From: Ambrosia x helenae
Lineage: Eukaryota; Streptophyta; Magnoliopsida; Asterales; Asteraceae
Direction of reading: 5' to 3'
Assembly (NCBI GenBank): GCA_030844895.1
Contig: CM061231.1
Location: 84,044,706 to 84,108,705 of the forward strand
Length of the DNA stretch: 64,000 nucleotides
The translations under genes were made by a program, and so were the position numbers. The notes beneath the pieces were generated by a model. That model did not search any database. It had not been told where the DNA came from and saw nothing but the letters and a program-made list of their open reading frames with translations. Positions 10,107-20,033 of this stretch are shown here, piece by piece. Position 1 is the first letter of the stretch. Each line of letters opens with the position of its first letter.

Positions 10107-12230
10107 TATAAAGAAATCTTACTTATAAAATACACATAAACCATTTAAAGAGAACACTTGTAACTCGTACTTACAATCGGCTCTTCAAATGAGTCGTCTT
10201 TAAAATCTTCATTGCCCCATATTTGGCAACTTGCGGCTTCAGACACATTATTCGCACCTCTTTTTAGTTTATCTAACTCTTCTTCAAGTTTATTGAACCG
10301 TTGATCATACTTTTTCTTCTCATTCTCCATGTAATGTTTAACGGTCTTGGGTAGGTGAAAATACTGGCGTGGCGTTACAAATCTACCCATTGCGCGCACA
10401 TGCCCCCGCTGTTCCTTAGTACCTAGGGCCTCAGTAAGCACGTCATGTGTTCTCTCTACAGAACCTTCAGAATTTAGCAGCTTGTCCTAAATATGAAACA
10501 GCGAATTACTGTCGGGCATCCTTCATTTAATGCGCGCAGAAAGCGCGCAGAAACTGCTGCCAAACAGCGCGCAGAAACTGCTGCGAAACTGCTGCCAAAC
10601 AGCGCGCAGAAAGCGCGCAGAAAGCGCGCAGAAACTGCTGCCAAACAGTGCGCAGAAAGCGCGCAGAAACTGCGCAGAAACTGCTGCCAAACAGCGCGCA
10701 GAAAACGCGCAGAAACTGCTGCGAAACAGCTGCCAAACAGCGCGCAGAAAGCGTGCAGAAACTGCTGCCAAACAGCGCGCAGAAAGCGCGCAGAAACTGC
10801 TGCGAAACTGCTGCCAAACAGCGCGCAGAAAGCGCGCAGAAAGCGCGCAGAAACTGCTGCCAAACAGCGCGCAGAAAGCGCGCAGAAACTGCGCAGAAAC
10901 TGCTGCCAAACAGCGCGCAGAAAACGCGCAGAAACTGCTGCGAAACAGCTGCCAAACAGCGCGCAGAAAGCGTGCAGAAACTGCTGCCAAACAGCGCGCA
11001 GAAAGCGCGCAGAAACTGCTGCGAAACTGCTGCCAAACAGCGCGCAGAAAGCGCGCAGAAAGCGCGCAGAAACTGCTGCCAAACAGCGCGCAGAAACTGC
11101 TGCGAAACTGCTGCCAAACAGCGCGCAGAAAGCGCGCAGAAACTGCTGCCAGACATCTGCGAGTCGCCTTTCTGCGCCTTTCTGCAGCCTTTTTGCGCGC
11201 TTTTAAGCAGTGCTACACACAGACATCCGTTTCTGACCAAAAATCTCGGTACACAGTAGGCAAGAACAGTTAAATGACACTTAACGTACAGGAGTATAAA
11301 ACACTTACAATTTTATCTACAACTACTTGGACATGTTTGTCGAAACCTCCTGATTTCCTCTCTCTTGCTTTTTTCCATAGCACTGCCCTATCAATCTCTT
11401 CTTCCGTCTTCCCAGATTCTTCCATCTATATATTAAGAATAACAAAAGTGAGTTAGCATAAAATTCAACAAGTAAACTATTCAATCAGTTTAATTCATAC
11501 CAACTCAGCCTTGAGTTTGGCATATCCCTTTCTGCTCAAACGATGATTGTATATATTTTTTGCACGGACTTCTTTAGCTTTTTTACTTTTCTCCTGCATT
11601 AGAAACACACCATTAATTTAATTTAATTTCATACAATAACCTGTACAATGAAGGAAAAAGTTTAACGAACCTCCCACGTTTTCGAAGTTCTTTGGGATAC
11701 AAAAACTTTCCAGTCGTCTTTTCCCACTTCTGGACGCTTTTGAGGAGGATTGAGTAAATTTTTCCTGAGCTCGGGGTCATCTTTTTGTACCTCAATATAA
11801 TCCTTATACAAGGTATATTTGAAATTTCTCCACTTGGTCCCAATTGATTGTAAAGTTTGAATCCGGCTCTTTGGGTCAACTGCATAATTTGCCTGAAACA
11901 TAGAGCGTAATGAAATAATATATGTTACTATTATGCTACCACTAATTTGAAGTTAAGATTATATGTTGGACTTACCAAAACATATTGCCATATTTCTTCT
12001 TTTGTATCCTCACTAACGTCATTCCAACTCGCATAACTTATAGGAATCATACTTCTTGCTATCGCTCCCTCAAAAGTAGACAGCTTGGTTGACACGTCTC
12101 CAATGGGGACACCTTGGGCATCGTAAGTAACTACAGGTTTCCCTTTATGACTTGGTTTCTTTTTCATATATGTCGGACCTCTAAGTGATTTGTCATCTTC
12201 ATCATGATACGAACCAGAATTCGGATCCAT
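8067..12230 (-). CDS. Ptta/En/Spm transposase (Transposase_24-like) fused to ULP1-type cysteine protease
   Basis: Second gene of CACTA-2. I can splice 12 exons with GT-AG borders: 11976-12230, 11671-11892, 11501-11593, 11309-11425, 10175-10486, 9826-10056, 9254-9747, 8988-9179, 8715-8822, 8568-8637, 8260-8352, 8067-8159. They sum to 2280 nt, 759 residues, with phases agreeing at every junction. Residues about 86-333 resemble the plant Ptta/En/Spm transposase (Val-Leu-Thr-Glu-Ala-Leu-Gly-Thr and Phe-Val-Thr-Pro-x-x-Tyr-Phe-His-Leu). A Lys/Glu-rich segment (about 415-490) precedes a C48 protease domain with His641 (His-Trp-Val-Leu), Asp658 (Tyr-Leu-Asp-Ser), Gln702 and Cys708 (Glu-Cys-Gly-Tyr-Tyr). 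ULP1 enzymes cleave SUMO; whether this one does is inference. Intron 4 holds a 219-bp tandem array. No stop or frameshift was found; the small exons 10-12 are the least certain. Confidence 0.82.
8590..8687. repeat. Short direct duplication around exon 10 of the ULP1 fusion gene
   Basis: A 24-bp segment (starting aacccttttgccggtagcat) occurs at 8590-8613 inside exon 10 and again at 8664-8687 in the flanking intron, 74 bases apart. The second copy is an intronic duplicate. Confidence 0.75.
10064..10101. repeat. (AT)n microsatellite
   Basis: About 19 AT units lie in intron 5 of the ULP1 fusion gene. Confidence 0.95.
10530..11160. repeat. GC-rich minisatellite with 219-bp higher-order period, in an intron of CACTA-2
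   Basis: The array is built from short words such as GCGCGCAGAAA and CTGCTGCCAAACAG. Distinctive words recur 219 bp apart (GCGAAACAGC at 10721 and 10940), giving a higher-order repeat of nearly three copies. Since 219 is divisible by 3, stop-free frames run through the array on both strands; these are by-products of the repeat. It lies wholly in intron 4 (10487-11303) of the ULP1 fusion gene and is much richer in GC than its surroundings. Confidence 0.9.
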
Positions 12231-12440
12231 ATCAGGAAAAAAAACCTATTTCAACATGTTCAGAAGGAAAATTAAGTAATAAAAAACAAATTTCATGTAC
12301 TTTATTCTCTTCATCATGATCCAAAGCATAATTAAATAATAGAAACACATAATTAAACACATAAACAAACACATAGTTCAAACATTTAAGACATAATTAT
12401 AGACATACAAGAATCTAAAGAAAAACACAAAAACCAAAGT

Positions 12441-15400
12441 TTAAATTAATATGCCCTCTCCATCATTGCGCCTACACGAAAAATCATCATCAAGGTCTAC
12501 TAAAGCGGAGTCTTGTGTAACATCACCAGCAACATCAAATTCCAAAATATCATCAGTTTCATCGCTTGCTCCATACTTGTACATCTTATGGGGTGTGAAG
12601 CCAACAACACACAAATTATCATCTTGTTGATCTTGAACATAAAAAACTTGTTTGGCTTGACTAGCTAATATGAAGCGTTCAGACTGGTGACCAAGCTTGT
12701 TAAAATTTACCACGGTGAATCCAAAATCATCCTTTTTTACTCCACGACTATCAGCCCAATCACACATGAAAACAGGAACGGTAAACATTCGATAATCAAG
12801 ATCCCATATCTCCTTAATACGACCAAAGTAAGTAACAGTGCCATACACGGGACTGGTGTCTTTTGCACTAGCAATCTGCATAGCATGTGCAACTAAAGAT
12901 ACTCCGCTGCATTGAGTTGTTTTAGATTCATCTCGAGTTGTTGTATGGAACTGATACTCATTTATGGCAAAACCGCTATATTTTTTAACAGTAAAATTAG
13001 GCCCTTTGGCCAACCAACGAACATTGTCACAAATATCTTCTCCACCAGCCAAACGCTTTTCAACCTATTGGAAAAAGAATTACTATAATTCACACAAAAT
13101 TGCTAAAAAAAAATATCGTAATTGTAAGAAACTTTTTAAAAATAGACCTCCTTCTTAAGCCAACTAATAAATGTTCGACTGTGTTGGTTTTGCAACCATG
13201 TAGTATTTCGAGAGGCGCGAGGGTTGAGATCCTTCAATTCCAACATATGTTGCCTGAAGTATAGTAGATGTTAGAAGAAACTTTAAGTATTATATACAGT
13301 ACAAAGAGTATACAGTTTTATGCGATGCTCACTCTATATACGGCTCCACAACAGCACTGTTTCTTAATACATAAAGATGAGCTTGATCGAGTAACTGAGC
13401 ATCCACACCATTGATTGTAGCCCGCGATAAAGGCCTACCGGTGCGGATTGTTTCATCAACACGTTCATAAGGATTGCCAATTGATTTCATGTTTTTTAAG
13501 TAACCGGAGCAAAATTCTAGGGCTTCCTCTGCCACATAACATTCTGCAATGCAACCCTCGGGTCGATAATGATTTCGTACATACCCTTTGAGTGTTTTCA
13601 TGTATCTCTCAAATGGGTACATCCACCTAAAATGAACCGGGCCACATAACCTCACTTCTCTAACTAAATGCACCATCAAGTGAATCATGACATCAAAGAA
13701 CGAAGGAGGAAAATACTTCTCTAACAAACACAAAGTTAATACGATGTCACTTTGCAACTTGCTTAGCTTGCTAACATCAACAACTTTACTACACAACTTA
13801 TTGAAAAAATTACACAAGCTTATTATTGTTTTCCTCACTTTCTCGTGTAACACCCCCTTGATTGCAAAAGGAAGAAGTTGTTGCATCAGTACATGACAGT
13901 CATTAGACTTCAAACCATTCATCTTGGAAACATCATCGGACACGAGATTCTTAAAATTGGAAGAGTACCCATCAGGCACTTTTATGTTAGACAATGTATT
14001 ATAAAATAGATGTTTCTCCGCGGTATTCAATGTGTAGCATGCAGCCGGAAGCAAAAGTCGTTTCCCTTTTTGTTGAGGTTGTAGTTCAGGCTTAATGCCC
14101 AACTCCTCAAGATCTTGTCGTGCCTTTAACCCATCCTTCGTCTTGTGAGGCAAATTCAACAATGTCCCGTAAACACTCTCACACACATTTTTTTCTATGT
14201 GCATAACATCTAATTGATGACGAACAAGCAACTTCTTCCAATATTCAAGTTCGAAAAAAATTGATTTTTTATGCCACAATTTAGCTCTCTCATCAATACT
14301 TTCTTTTTCCTTCTTTGACGTTTTTTTCTCTGATGTTTCCATCTTTGACTTTTCCATCTTTGACTTTCTCTTCTTTAACTTTTCCTTCTTTAATTTTTTC
14401 TTCTTACCCCATTTATTCTCAAACCCCGCCAGACGGTCGTAAATTTCTTCACCTGATAATGGGTTTTTTATAGCACCAGTCTCTTGTAGATTGTTGAAAT
14501 CTTTTTTCCTTTTACGGAAAGGATGATTAATCGGCAAAAATCTTCTATGCCCAAGAAAGCATACCTTTTTCGACTTTGGCAACCATTGTGAACATGTATT
14601 CTCTGAACATATTGGACAAGCATAATAACCCTTGTTAACACACCCTGAAAGATTACCATATGCGGGAAAGTCATTTATAGTCCAAAGTAATACTGCCCTT
14701 AGATTGAAGTATTCCTTCTTGTAGGCATCAAATGTTTCAACGCCAGTTTCCCACAAGAGTTTTAGATCTTCTATCAATGGTGCCAAGTAGACATCAATAT
14801 TGTTACCAGGTTGGTTTGGCCCTGATATCAATAAGGTCAACATCATGAATTTTCTTGACATGCACAAATGAGAGGGTAAATTGTAGGTTATTAGGATAAC
14901 CGGCCAACAACTATATTTGGAACTTAATGACCTGTGAGGATTGATACCATCAGCGGATAAGGCTAATCTAAGATTTCGATTCTCTTTTCCGAATTCTTTC
15001 CACGTGTTGTCAACAAGCTTCCAAGAAGGAGAATCGCGAGGATGTGTTAGCTTACCATTATTGACCCTACCTTGTGCATGCCACGTTAAGTCATGTGCAA
15101 TTTCAGGTGAGGAAAACATTCTTCTAAATCTAGGAATTGGGGGAAAATACCACAAAACTTTTAAAGGCACGTTTTTTGTATTCTCCTTCCAACGAGATGT
15201 GCCACAAGTTGGACACTGAGAAGCATCCTTAAGATCTTTCCAGAATAGAACACAATCGTTTTCACATGCATGGATCTTTTCATATTGTAGACCTACTACT
15301 TTTAGCAACTTTTTGGCCTGATATATCGAGCTAGGAATTGCATTGTTGGATGGTAAGATATCTTTTAGGACACCCAACAAAGCATCAAAACTAGCATCGG

Positions 15401-15848
15401 ACCAACCAAATTGACCCTTTAAATGTTGGAATTTCAATAATCCACTAAGTGCATTATGCTTTGACCCTTCGTAAAGTGGCTTATCACATTCTTCAAGAAG
15501 CGATTTCAACGAATCGGGTTCTTCCTCTACATATGTGAAGGCATCATGTAGCATTTCCTTTGTTTCATCAAAGTCGTGAGGTCTAGATTTATTAGGGAAG
15601 CTAGAATCAAGGTTGGGAAGTGTTTCTCCGTGGAAAGACCAAACCTTATAATTTTCGTGAAAACCACGAGCAAACAAATGATAACGCACATTATCAATTG
15701 ACTCGTAACGAAAATTGATACAATCTACACAAGGACATGGAATAACATCCGATTTTGGATTATTAGATTTTGCAAATTCTAAAAAAGCCTTCACTCCTTC
15801 TTCATATTCATTTGATAATCTATGAGACGAAATCCATGATTTATCCAT
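12441..15848 (-). CDS. TNP2-type CACTA transposase, intact
   Basis: The catalytic transposase gene of CACTA-2. Exons 13333-15848, 13148-13253 and 12441-13064 splice in phase to 3246 nt (1081 residues) with GT-AG borders. Domains in order are Transpos_assoc with Cys-Pro-Cys-Val-Asp-Cys (about residues 3-75), Transposase_21 (about 240-460), a Lys-rich linker (about 480-525), DUF4218 (about 640-760, Trp-Met-Tyr-Pro-Phe-Glu-Arg) and DUF4216 (about 930-1010, Cys-Asp-Trp-Ala-Asp). The start ATG begins Met-Asp-Lys-Ser-Trp, the usual family opening. The protein should cut and join the transposon ends in the nucleus, acting on the CACTACTAG termini. No internal stop or shift was seen, in contrast with the copy in CACTA-1. 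Confidence 0.92.
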
Positions 15849-17380
15849 GACCTTTTGTTACTAGATCTAGACCAACATAAATAAAACATAAATAAAACAT
15901 AAATAAAAGATAAATAAAACATAAATAAAATAGGAAAATAGAAACATGCACTTTTATATTGGAAGTCATAATCAAAATATTAGAAGAGAGGATAACGTAT
16001 GACGGTTACATAACAGTCTTATATATCATCTTACCACATACATGTGAATTAAACCTTTCTTGTGATTTTCAACATACTAAGGGTTCTCAAAACGCTACAC
16101 ATGTTCAAATCTATAAAAAATAACTAAGGGGTCGATTTAGTAATCCGAATATTGCATTGATATGTAACATAAATTATAATTTTTTTTTAATTGTAACTCA
16201 TTTAGTTATGAACTTATCAAATTGTACTTAACTTCTTTATTATAAATAGGCATTCTAAGTTTGATTATATATATAAAGATCACTCATTTACATTATGAAC
16301 TTATTAAATTCTAGTCCATGTAGAACAACCGCATCGCTCTGTGACCCATATAAAGACGCCGACTATCCGAGTGGTGTTGTCATTTTCCTTTATAAGGAAG
16401 CAACTTGTCAACCCTTTGCTACACTTCTGGACCAAGTAGGACAAAACCCCATATGCTAGCTAACATAAATGCAAGCTTAATACTATATCTGAGTTGCACC
16501 CATTTGTTGCAGCAAAGTGTGAAGGCTCCACGAAACTAACTGACCTTACTTGTGATTTTCTTAGAAGTGTCCAGCCTAAACCTCCAACCCAGTCCATTGA
16601 AGTCTGACCCCCACCCTATTATTTAAGCGCAACCATACCGAATCTGAAACAGATTTCAAACGACTTGACCCGGTATAGACTGCACTAAGCAGACGCATAA
16701 CCACCATTACTGCCTGCCCAATCTAAGTCCCAACCCATGCTTTCTGACCCGAACAGATTACACCATCCCCACAAGGAAAATCGATAAAAACACGAAACGA
16801 AACCATCACACGAAACGATAATGTGACACCGAGACGACTAGCAGCAAAACCCATTTTATCGCGCAAACAAAGACACACCAAACACACACAATGCTCTAGC
16901 CCCCTACCCACCCGATCTTACCATCATTCACCAAAAACTCACACACCCAAACAAGTTTCAGGTTGCGCCTCACCATGTTATATCAGAATGAGTCTCCTTA
17001 GTTATTTTTATTGTTATTATAATTATTTTCAGATTGTCTCTGTTTTACAGATCTAGAATAATCAATCATACACAGCTAAAGATTCAACAACTCTAACAAT
17101 AAACCATAAGAAGTATGAAAAACCCTAACCTTAGAAGTGAAGATGAAGCAGCGCGCAGATCGATGCAGCAGCAGCAGCAACAGCCGTGAAGATGAAGAGT
17201 TTTTTTTTTTTTGAAGGGTTTCGCAGCAGTGATGGGAGGGAAATTGAGAATATGTGTACGTGAAGATGAAGCAGCGACAATATGGGAGAGGGAAATTATT
17301 ATTTTTTTTTTTTGTAAAAATTGAACGTGCGAGACAAGTGGGAGAGGGAAATTGAGAATTGTGAAATCTTGACACTCATA
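15849..17380 (-). promoter_or_regulatory. CACTA-2 5' leader/promoter region (noncoding)
   Basis: About 1.5 kb between the TNP2 start codon and the right subterminal repeats has no credible ORF. It contains an 11-bp tandem word (AAATAAAACAT, 15874-15932) just upstream of the start codon. Near 17140-17360 there are duplicated GTGAAGATGAAGCAGCG and GGGAGAGGGAAATTGAGAAT segments plus CAG triplets. By position the transposase promoter should lie here; I cannot pick a TATA box with confidence. Confidence 0.45.
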
Positions 17381-17572
17381 GATGACACGCATCTTTTTAT
17401 TGTGTCATCGTTTTTAATTCTTGACATTACATTCTTGACACGCTAAAAAGCGTGTCATTATTTAACTACATTTTTTAAACCATGACACTTTTTTTATGAC
17501 ACACGCTTTTGCGTGTCATTAATAAGTGTGTGTCATAAAACGCGCGTCAAGAAAAACACTTTTTCTAGTAGT
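17380..17572. repeat. CACTA-2 right subterminal repeats and terminus
   Basis: GACACGC and GCGTGTCA words occur repeatedly in both orientations, ending in TTTTTCTAGTAGT at 17560-17572. This mirrors the left end. Confidence 0.88.
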
Positions 17573-19019
17573 TATACTGGAAAGATAACCTGCTACGCCA
17601 TAATCTAGATATAATGCATATTGAGAAGAATGTTTGTGACAGTGTCATTGGAACGTTAATGAATCTAGATGGAAAGACCAAGGATCATATAAAAGCAAGC
17701 CTTGATTTGCAAGAATTGAGTATTAGACCTAAACTTCATCCTAGAGTTCAAAATAACAACAAAGTGTATTTGACTCCTACTTTTTTCTCAATGGATAAAA
17801 AAGAGAAAGATATATTTTGTTGTGTGCCTTAAAAGGTGAAAGTTCCGGATGGTTATGCAGCTAACATATCAAGATGTGTAGAGTTAAAACCTCCAAAATT
17901 GTTTGGCCTTAAAAGTCATGATAGCCATATTTTGATGTAGCAGTTGCCTCCCATTGCTTTAAGAAATGTGTTACCTAAGCATGTGCATTATCCTGTGATG
18001 AAGCTATGTCGTTACTATAAACAATTATGCTCAAAAGTTCTCAATCCAAATGATTTGGTTCAAATGGAACATGAGATTGGAAAAATCCTTTGTGATTTAG
18101 AAAGGATTTTTCCGCCGTAGTTCTTTGATGTCATGGTTCATATTTTGATTCATCTAGCTATAGAGGCCAAATTAGGAGGGACGGTTCATTACCGTTGGAT
18201 GTATCCAATCGAGAGGTGCACATTTATATTTTAGTAAATACCTTTTTTAAAGAATATTATTGAATCTCCTCTTAATATTTATATCACTCAGATATTTATC
18301 TACATTAAAATCTTACGTCGAAAATAGGAGTAAACCTGAGGTTTCCATTGCAGAAGGATACTTGGCTGAAGAATGTTTGTCATTTTGTTCATTATACCTA
18401 TCAAGTGATGTCGAGACTACACATAATAAGACAAGTTGAAATTATGATGACGGTGGTTATGAGGATATTTTACCTATCTTTTCTATGTCGGGTCGGCCGA
18501 TAGGTGCTACAAAGGTAGAGATGCTAGACCTTGACATTTTGGCTAAAGCACATTCTTATGTGTTGTTCAATTGTAGTGAAGTTGATGAATTTCGAGCGTA
18601 AGTAGTTATTTAGAAGTTATGAGTTCCATTTCTTATATTCTATTTGCGATTGTTATTGTTGTTATCATCATTATCATCTTTTAACATTGTAGAGAACATC
18701 AGACGATTATTCGTCAAGAAAACCGGAAATTACGTGAGCGTGAGATTCAACGTTTACATAGCGATACTTTTGAGTCATGGTTTGAAGATCATGTAAGCAA
18801 TAGATATATGCGTATTACTTTTGAAATACAATTTTAATTATATAACATTTTCAAGCTTCTAATATAGTTGGATGTATAATTTATATTTTAACACATCTTG
18901 CCTTAATTTAGGTTGCGGAGCTTCATACTAGAGGGGATCATAGAATCACAGAAGATCTAAGAGATTTGGCAAGTGGCCCAGCTGAGTTTGTGAAAAAATA
19001 TAAGGGATTTATCATAAAT
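17573..19019 (+). pseudogene. CACTA-1 transposase, middle part (DUF4218 region)
   Basis: The frame resumes after CACTA-2 with Tyr-Trp-Lys-Asp-Asn and Met-His-Ile-Glu-Lys-Asn-Val-Cys, the segment preceding DUF4218, then Trp-Met-Tyr-Pro-Ile-Glu-Arg near 18195. An intron starts at the GTGCAC after that motif and ends at the CAG before Tyr-Leu-Ser-Thr-Leu-Lys (about 18290); two more introns follow after about 18599 and about 18793. In-frame stops: TAA 17830-17832, TAG 17938-17940, TAG 18118-18120, TGA 18437-18439. The last three fit C-to-T changes of CAG, CAG and CGA. The Tat element interrupts the Gly-Phe-Ile-Ile-Asn-Gly-Phe motif at 19019. Confidence 0.85.
19015..19019. repeat. Target site duplication of Tat-1 (left copy)
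   Basis: TAAAT here matches TAAAT at 34091-34095. Removing the element and one copy restores the CACTA-1 reading frame. Confidence 0.95.
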
Positions 19020-19582
19020 TGAAGAAACAAATGTCTAACCTTAGGAAGAATGGGTTAGACCTGTTTCCACAAGTCTGATCCTTCGCTAGAATGAATGACC
19101 TCCTGGTGATGAGTGACCTGAAACACACAATATACCGAAGTGGGGCGACCGCCTCGAATCCCGGAGGAATCTACTTAGCAGACACAAAAACGTGGTCGGC
19201 ACTAGTGTGTTCTTCAGGGATTTCTGAATGGCCTATCTAAGGAGACGAAGTGCTCCTTAAATAGGTTCCACACGGGCCTTGACATCTACCCTTAACTTAC
19301 CCAATGGGCCTCGACCCAGTTAAGGGCTAGCCTCCACATCGGCCTTGGATTAGGCCCAATACGATAATATACTAGACGGGTAGTGAATCATAGAGAGCGT
19401 TTGTACCGTTTCTTCCGACGTGGCATCGTGTGGTTAGTCACAGGTCTGGTCGAATATGATTGGCTGCTGGGTGTATGGTTGTCCCCTCTCCTGGCCTCAC
19501 TTGGGCTTACTGGCCTTATTCGGATTTATGGGCCCGAGTTCCGGGTAGGGGCCCCATGAGAATTTGGGTCCCTACCCCTTCA
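19020..19582 (-). mobile_element. Tat-1 3' LTR (with internal 317-bp deletion)
   Basis: Almost identical to 33211-34090 except that 317 bp present there (about 33681-33997) are missing after the word CCCCTCT at about 19487. 563 + 317 equals 880, the length of the other LTR. CTCT flanks both edges of the missing segment, consistent with microhomology deletion. On the minus strand CTATTTAAGG (about 19255-19265) is a TATA-like candidate. Confidence 0.93.
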
Positions 19583-19595
19583 AGTCCCCCAAGTC
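19583..19595 (-). other. Tat-1 polypurine tract
   Basis: On the minus strand the bases just before the 3' LTR read ACTTGGGGGACT, a purine-rich primer for plus-strand DNA synthesis. Confidence 0.75.
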
Positions 19596-20025
19596 CAGCA
19601 TCGCTCTTGGTTCTGCAAAGCAGAGGCATGAGGGGTGGTGGACTGATTGAAAAAAGAAAAAGCGGTCCTCGAGCACAGATTGGCGGGTTGTACGTTTTCG
19701 GCGGGTTTGTGCGTTTTTCGTCAGGCGGAATAATCTCTCAGCCATGTTTACGAAACTAGGTGCTGACGGTGGCATTATTTTGGGGGGAAATTCGAAATGT
19801 CATCATTTATGGGAGTTATTCTGACGGTTGAAGTGACTGACAGTCTGCTTTCCGCGTCTGCTTTGCCGTCACGTCAGTTGCAGGTGGGTGACTTTTGAAC
19901 TGCCTGTTTCAGACGCGTGGTGATGACGCGTGGCACGTAGCTGGATTTTCGCCTTAGTGGGCTACGTGTCACTTTAAGATGGGCCTTGCTGTACTCGTCC
20001 GGCCCACCATAATTAATGTGGCTTG
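19596..20025. other. Noncoding stretch between Tat-1 3' LTR and antisense promoter
   Basis: No gene seen. It contains several GACG/CGTC words and the upstream part of the antisense promoter. Confidence 0.5.
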
Positions 20026-20033
20026 TATAAATA
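19961..20033 (+). promoter_or_regulatory. Promoter of the Tat-1 antisense ORF (ACGT motif plus TATA box)
   Basis: TACGTGTCACT at 19963-19973 contains an ACGTGTC (ABRE/G-box-type) element, and TATAAATA lies at 20026-20033, 127 bases before the ATG at 20160. A similar ACGTGTCACT plus TATA pair precedes the small ORF at 26318. Confidence 0.6.

Larger units (their letters stand above)
7568..17572 (-). mobile_element. CACTA-2: complete, apparently autonomous En/Spm-type transposon
   Basis: The left end is CACTACTAGAAAAA and the right end is TTTTTCTAGTAGT, giving inverted termini that lack only a final G at the right. Subterminal GACACGC/GCGTGTC repeats occur at both ends (7590-7830 and 17380-17555). 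Two minus-strand genes with uninterrupted spliced frames lie between them: the TNP2 transposase (12441-15848) and a Transposase_24-ULP1 fusion (8067-12230). The element splits the CACTA-1 transposase codons for Glu-Leu-Pro-Tyr-Trp. A clean 3-bp TSD is not obvious. Length is 10,005 bp. Confidence 0.9.

Noticed and set aside
10474..11273. Long ORFs on both strands (Ala/Glu/Lys/Gln or Cys/Phe repeats)
   Set aside because: They are frame by-products of the 219-bp tandem array, which lies within an intron of the fusion gene.
17076..17392. Overlapping minus-strand ORFs near the right end of CACTA-2
   Set aside because: Low-complexity Leu/Phe/Lys composition from CT-rich duplicated sequence; no family motif.
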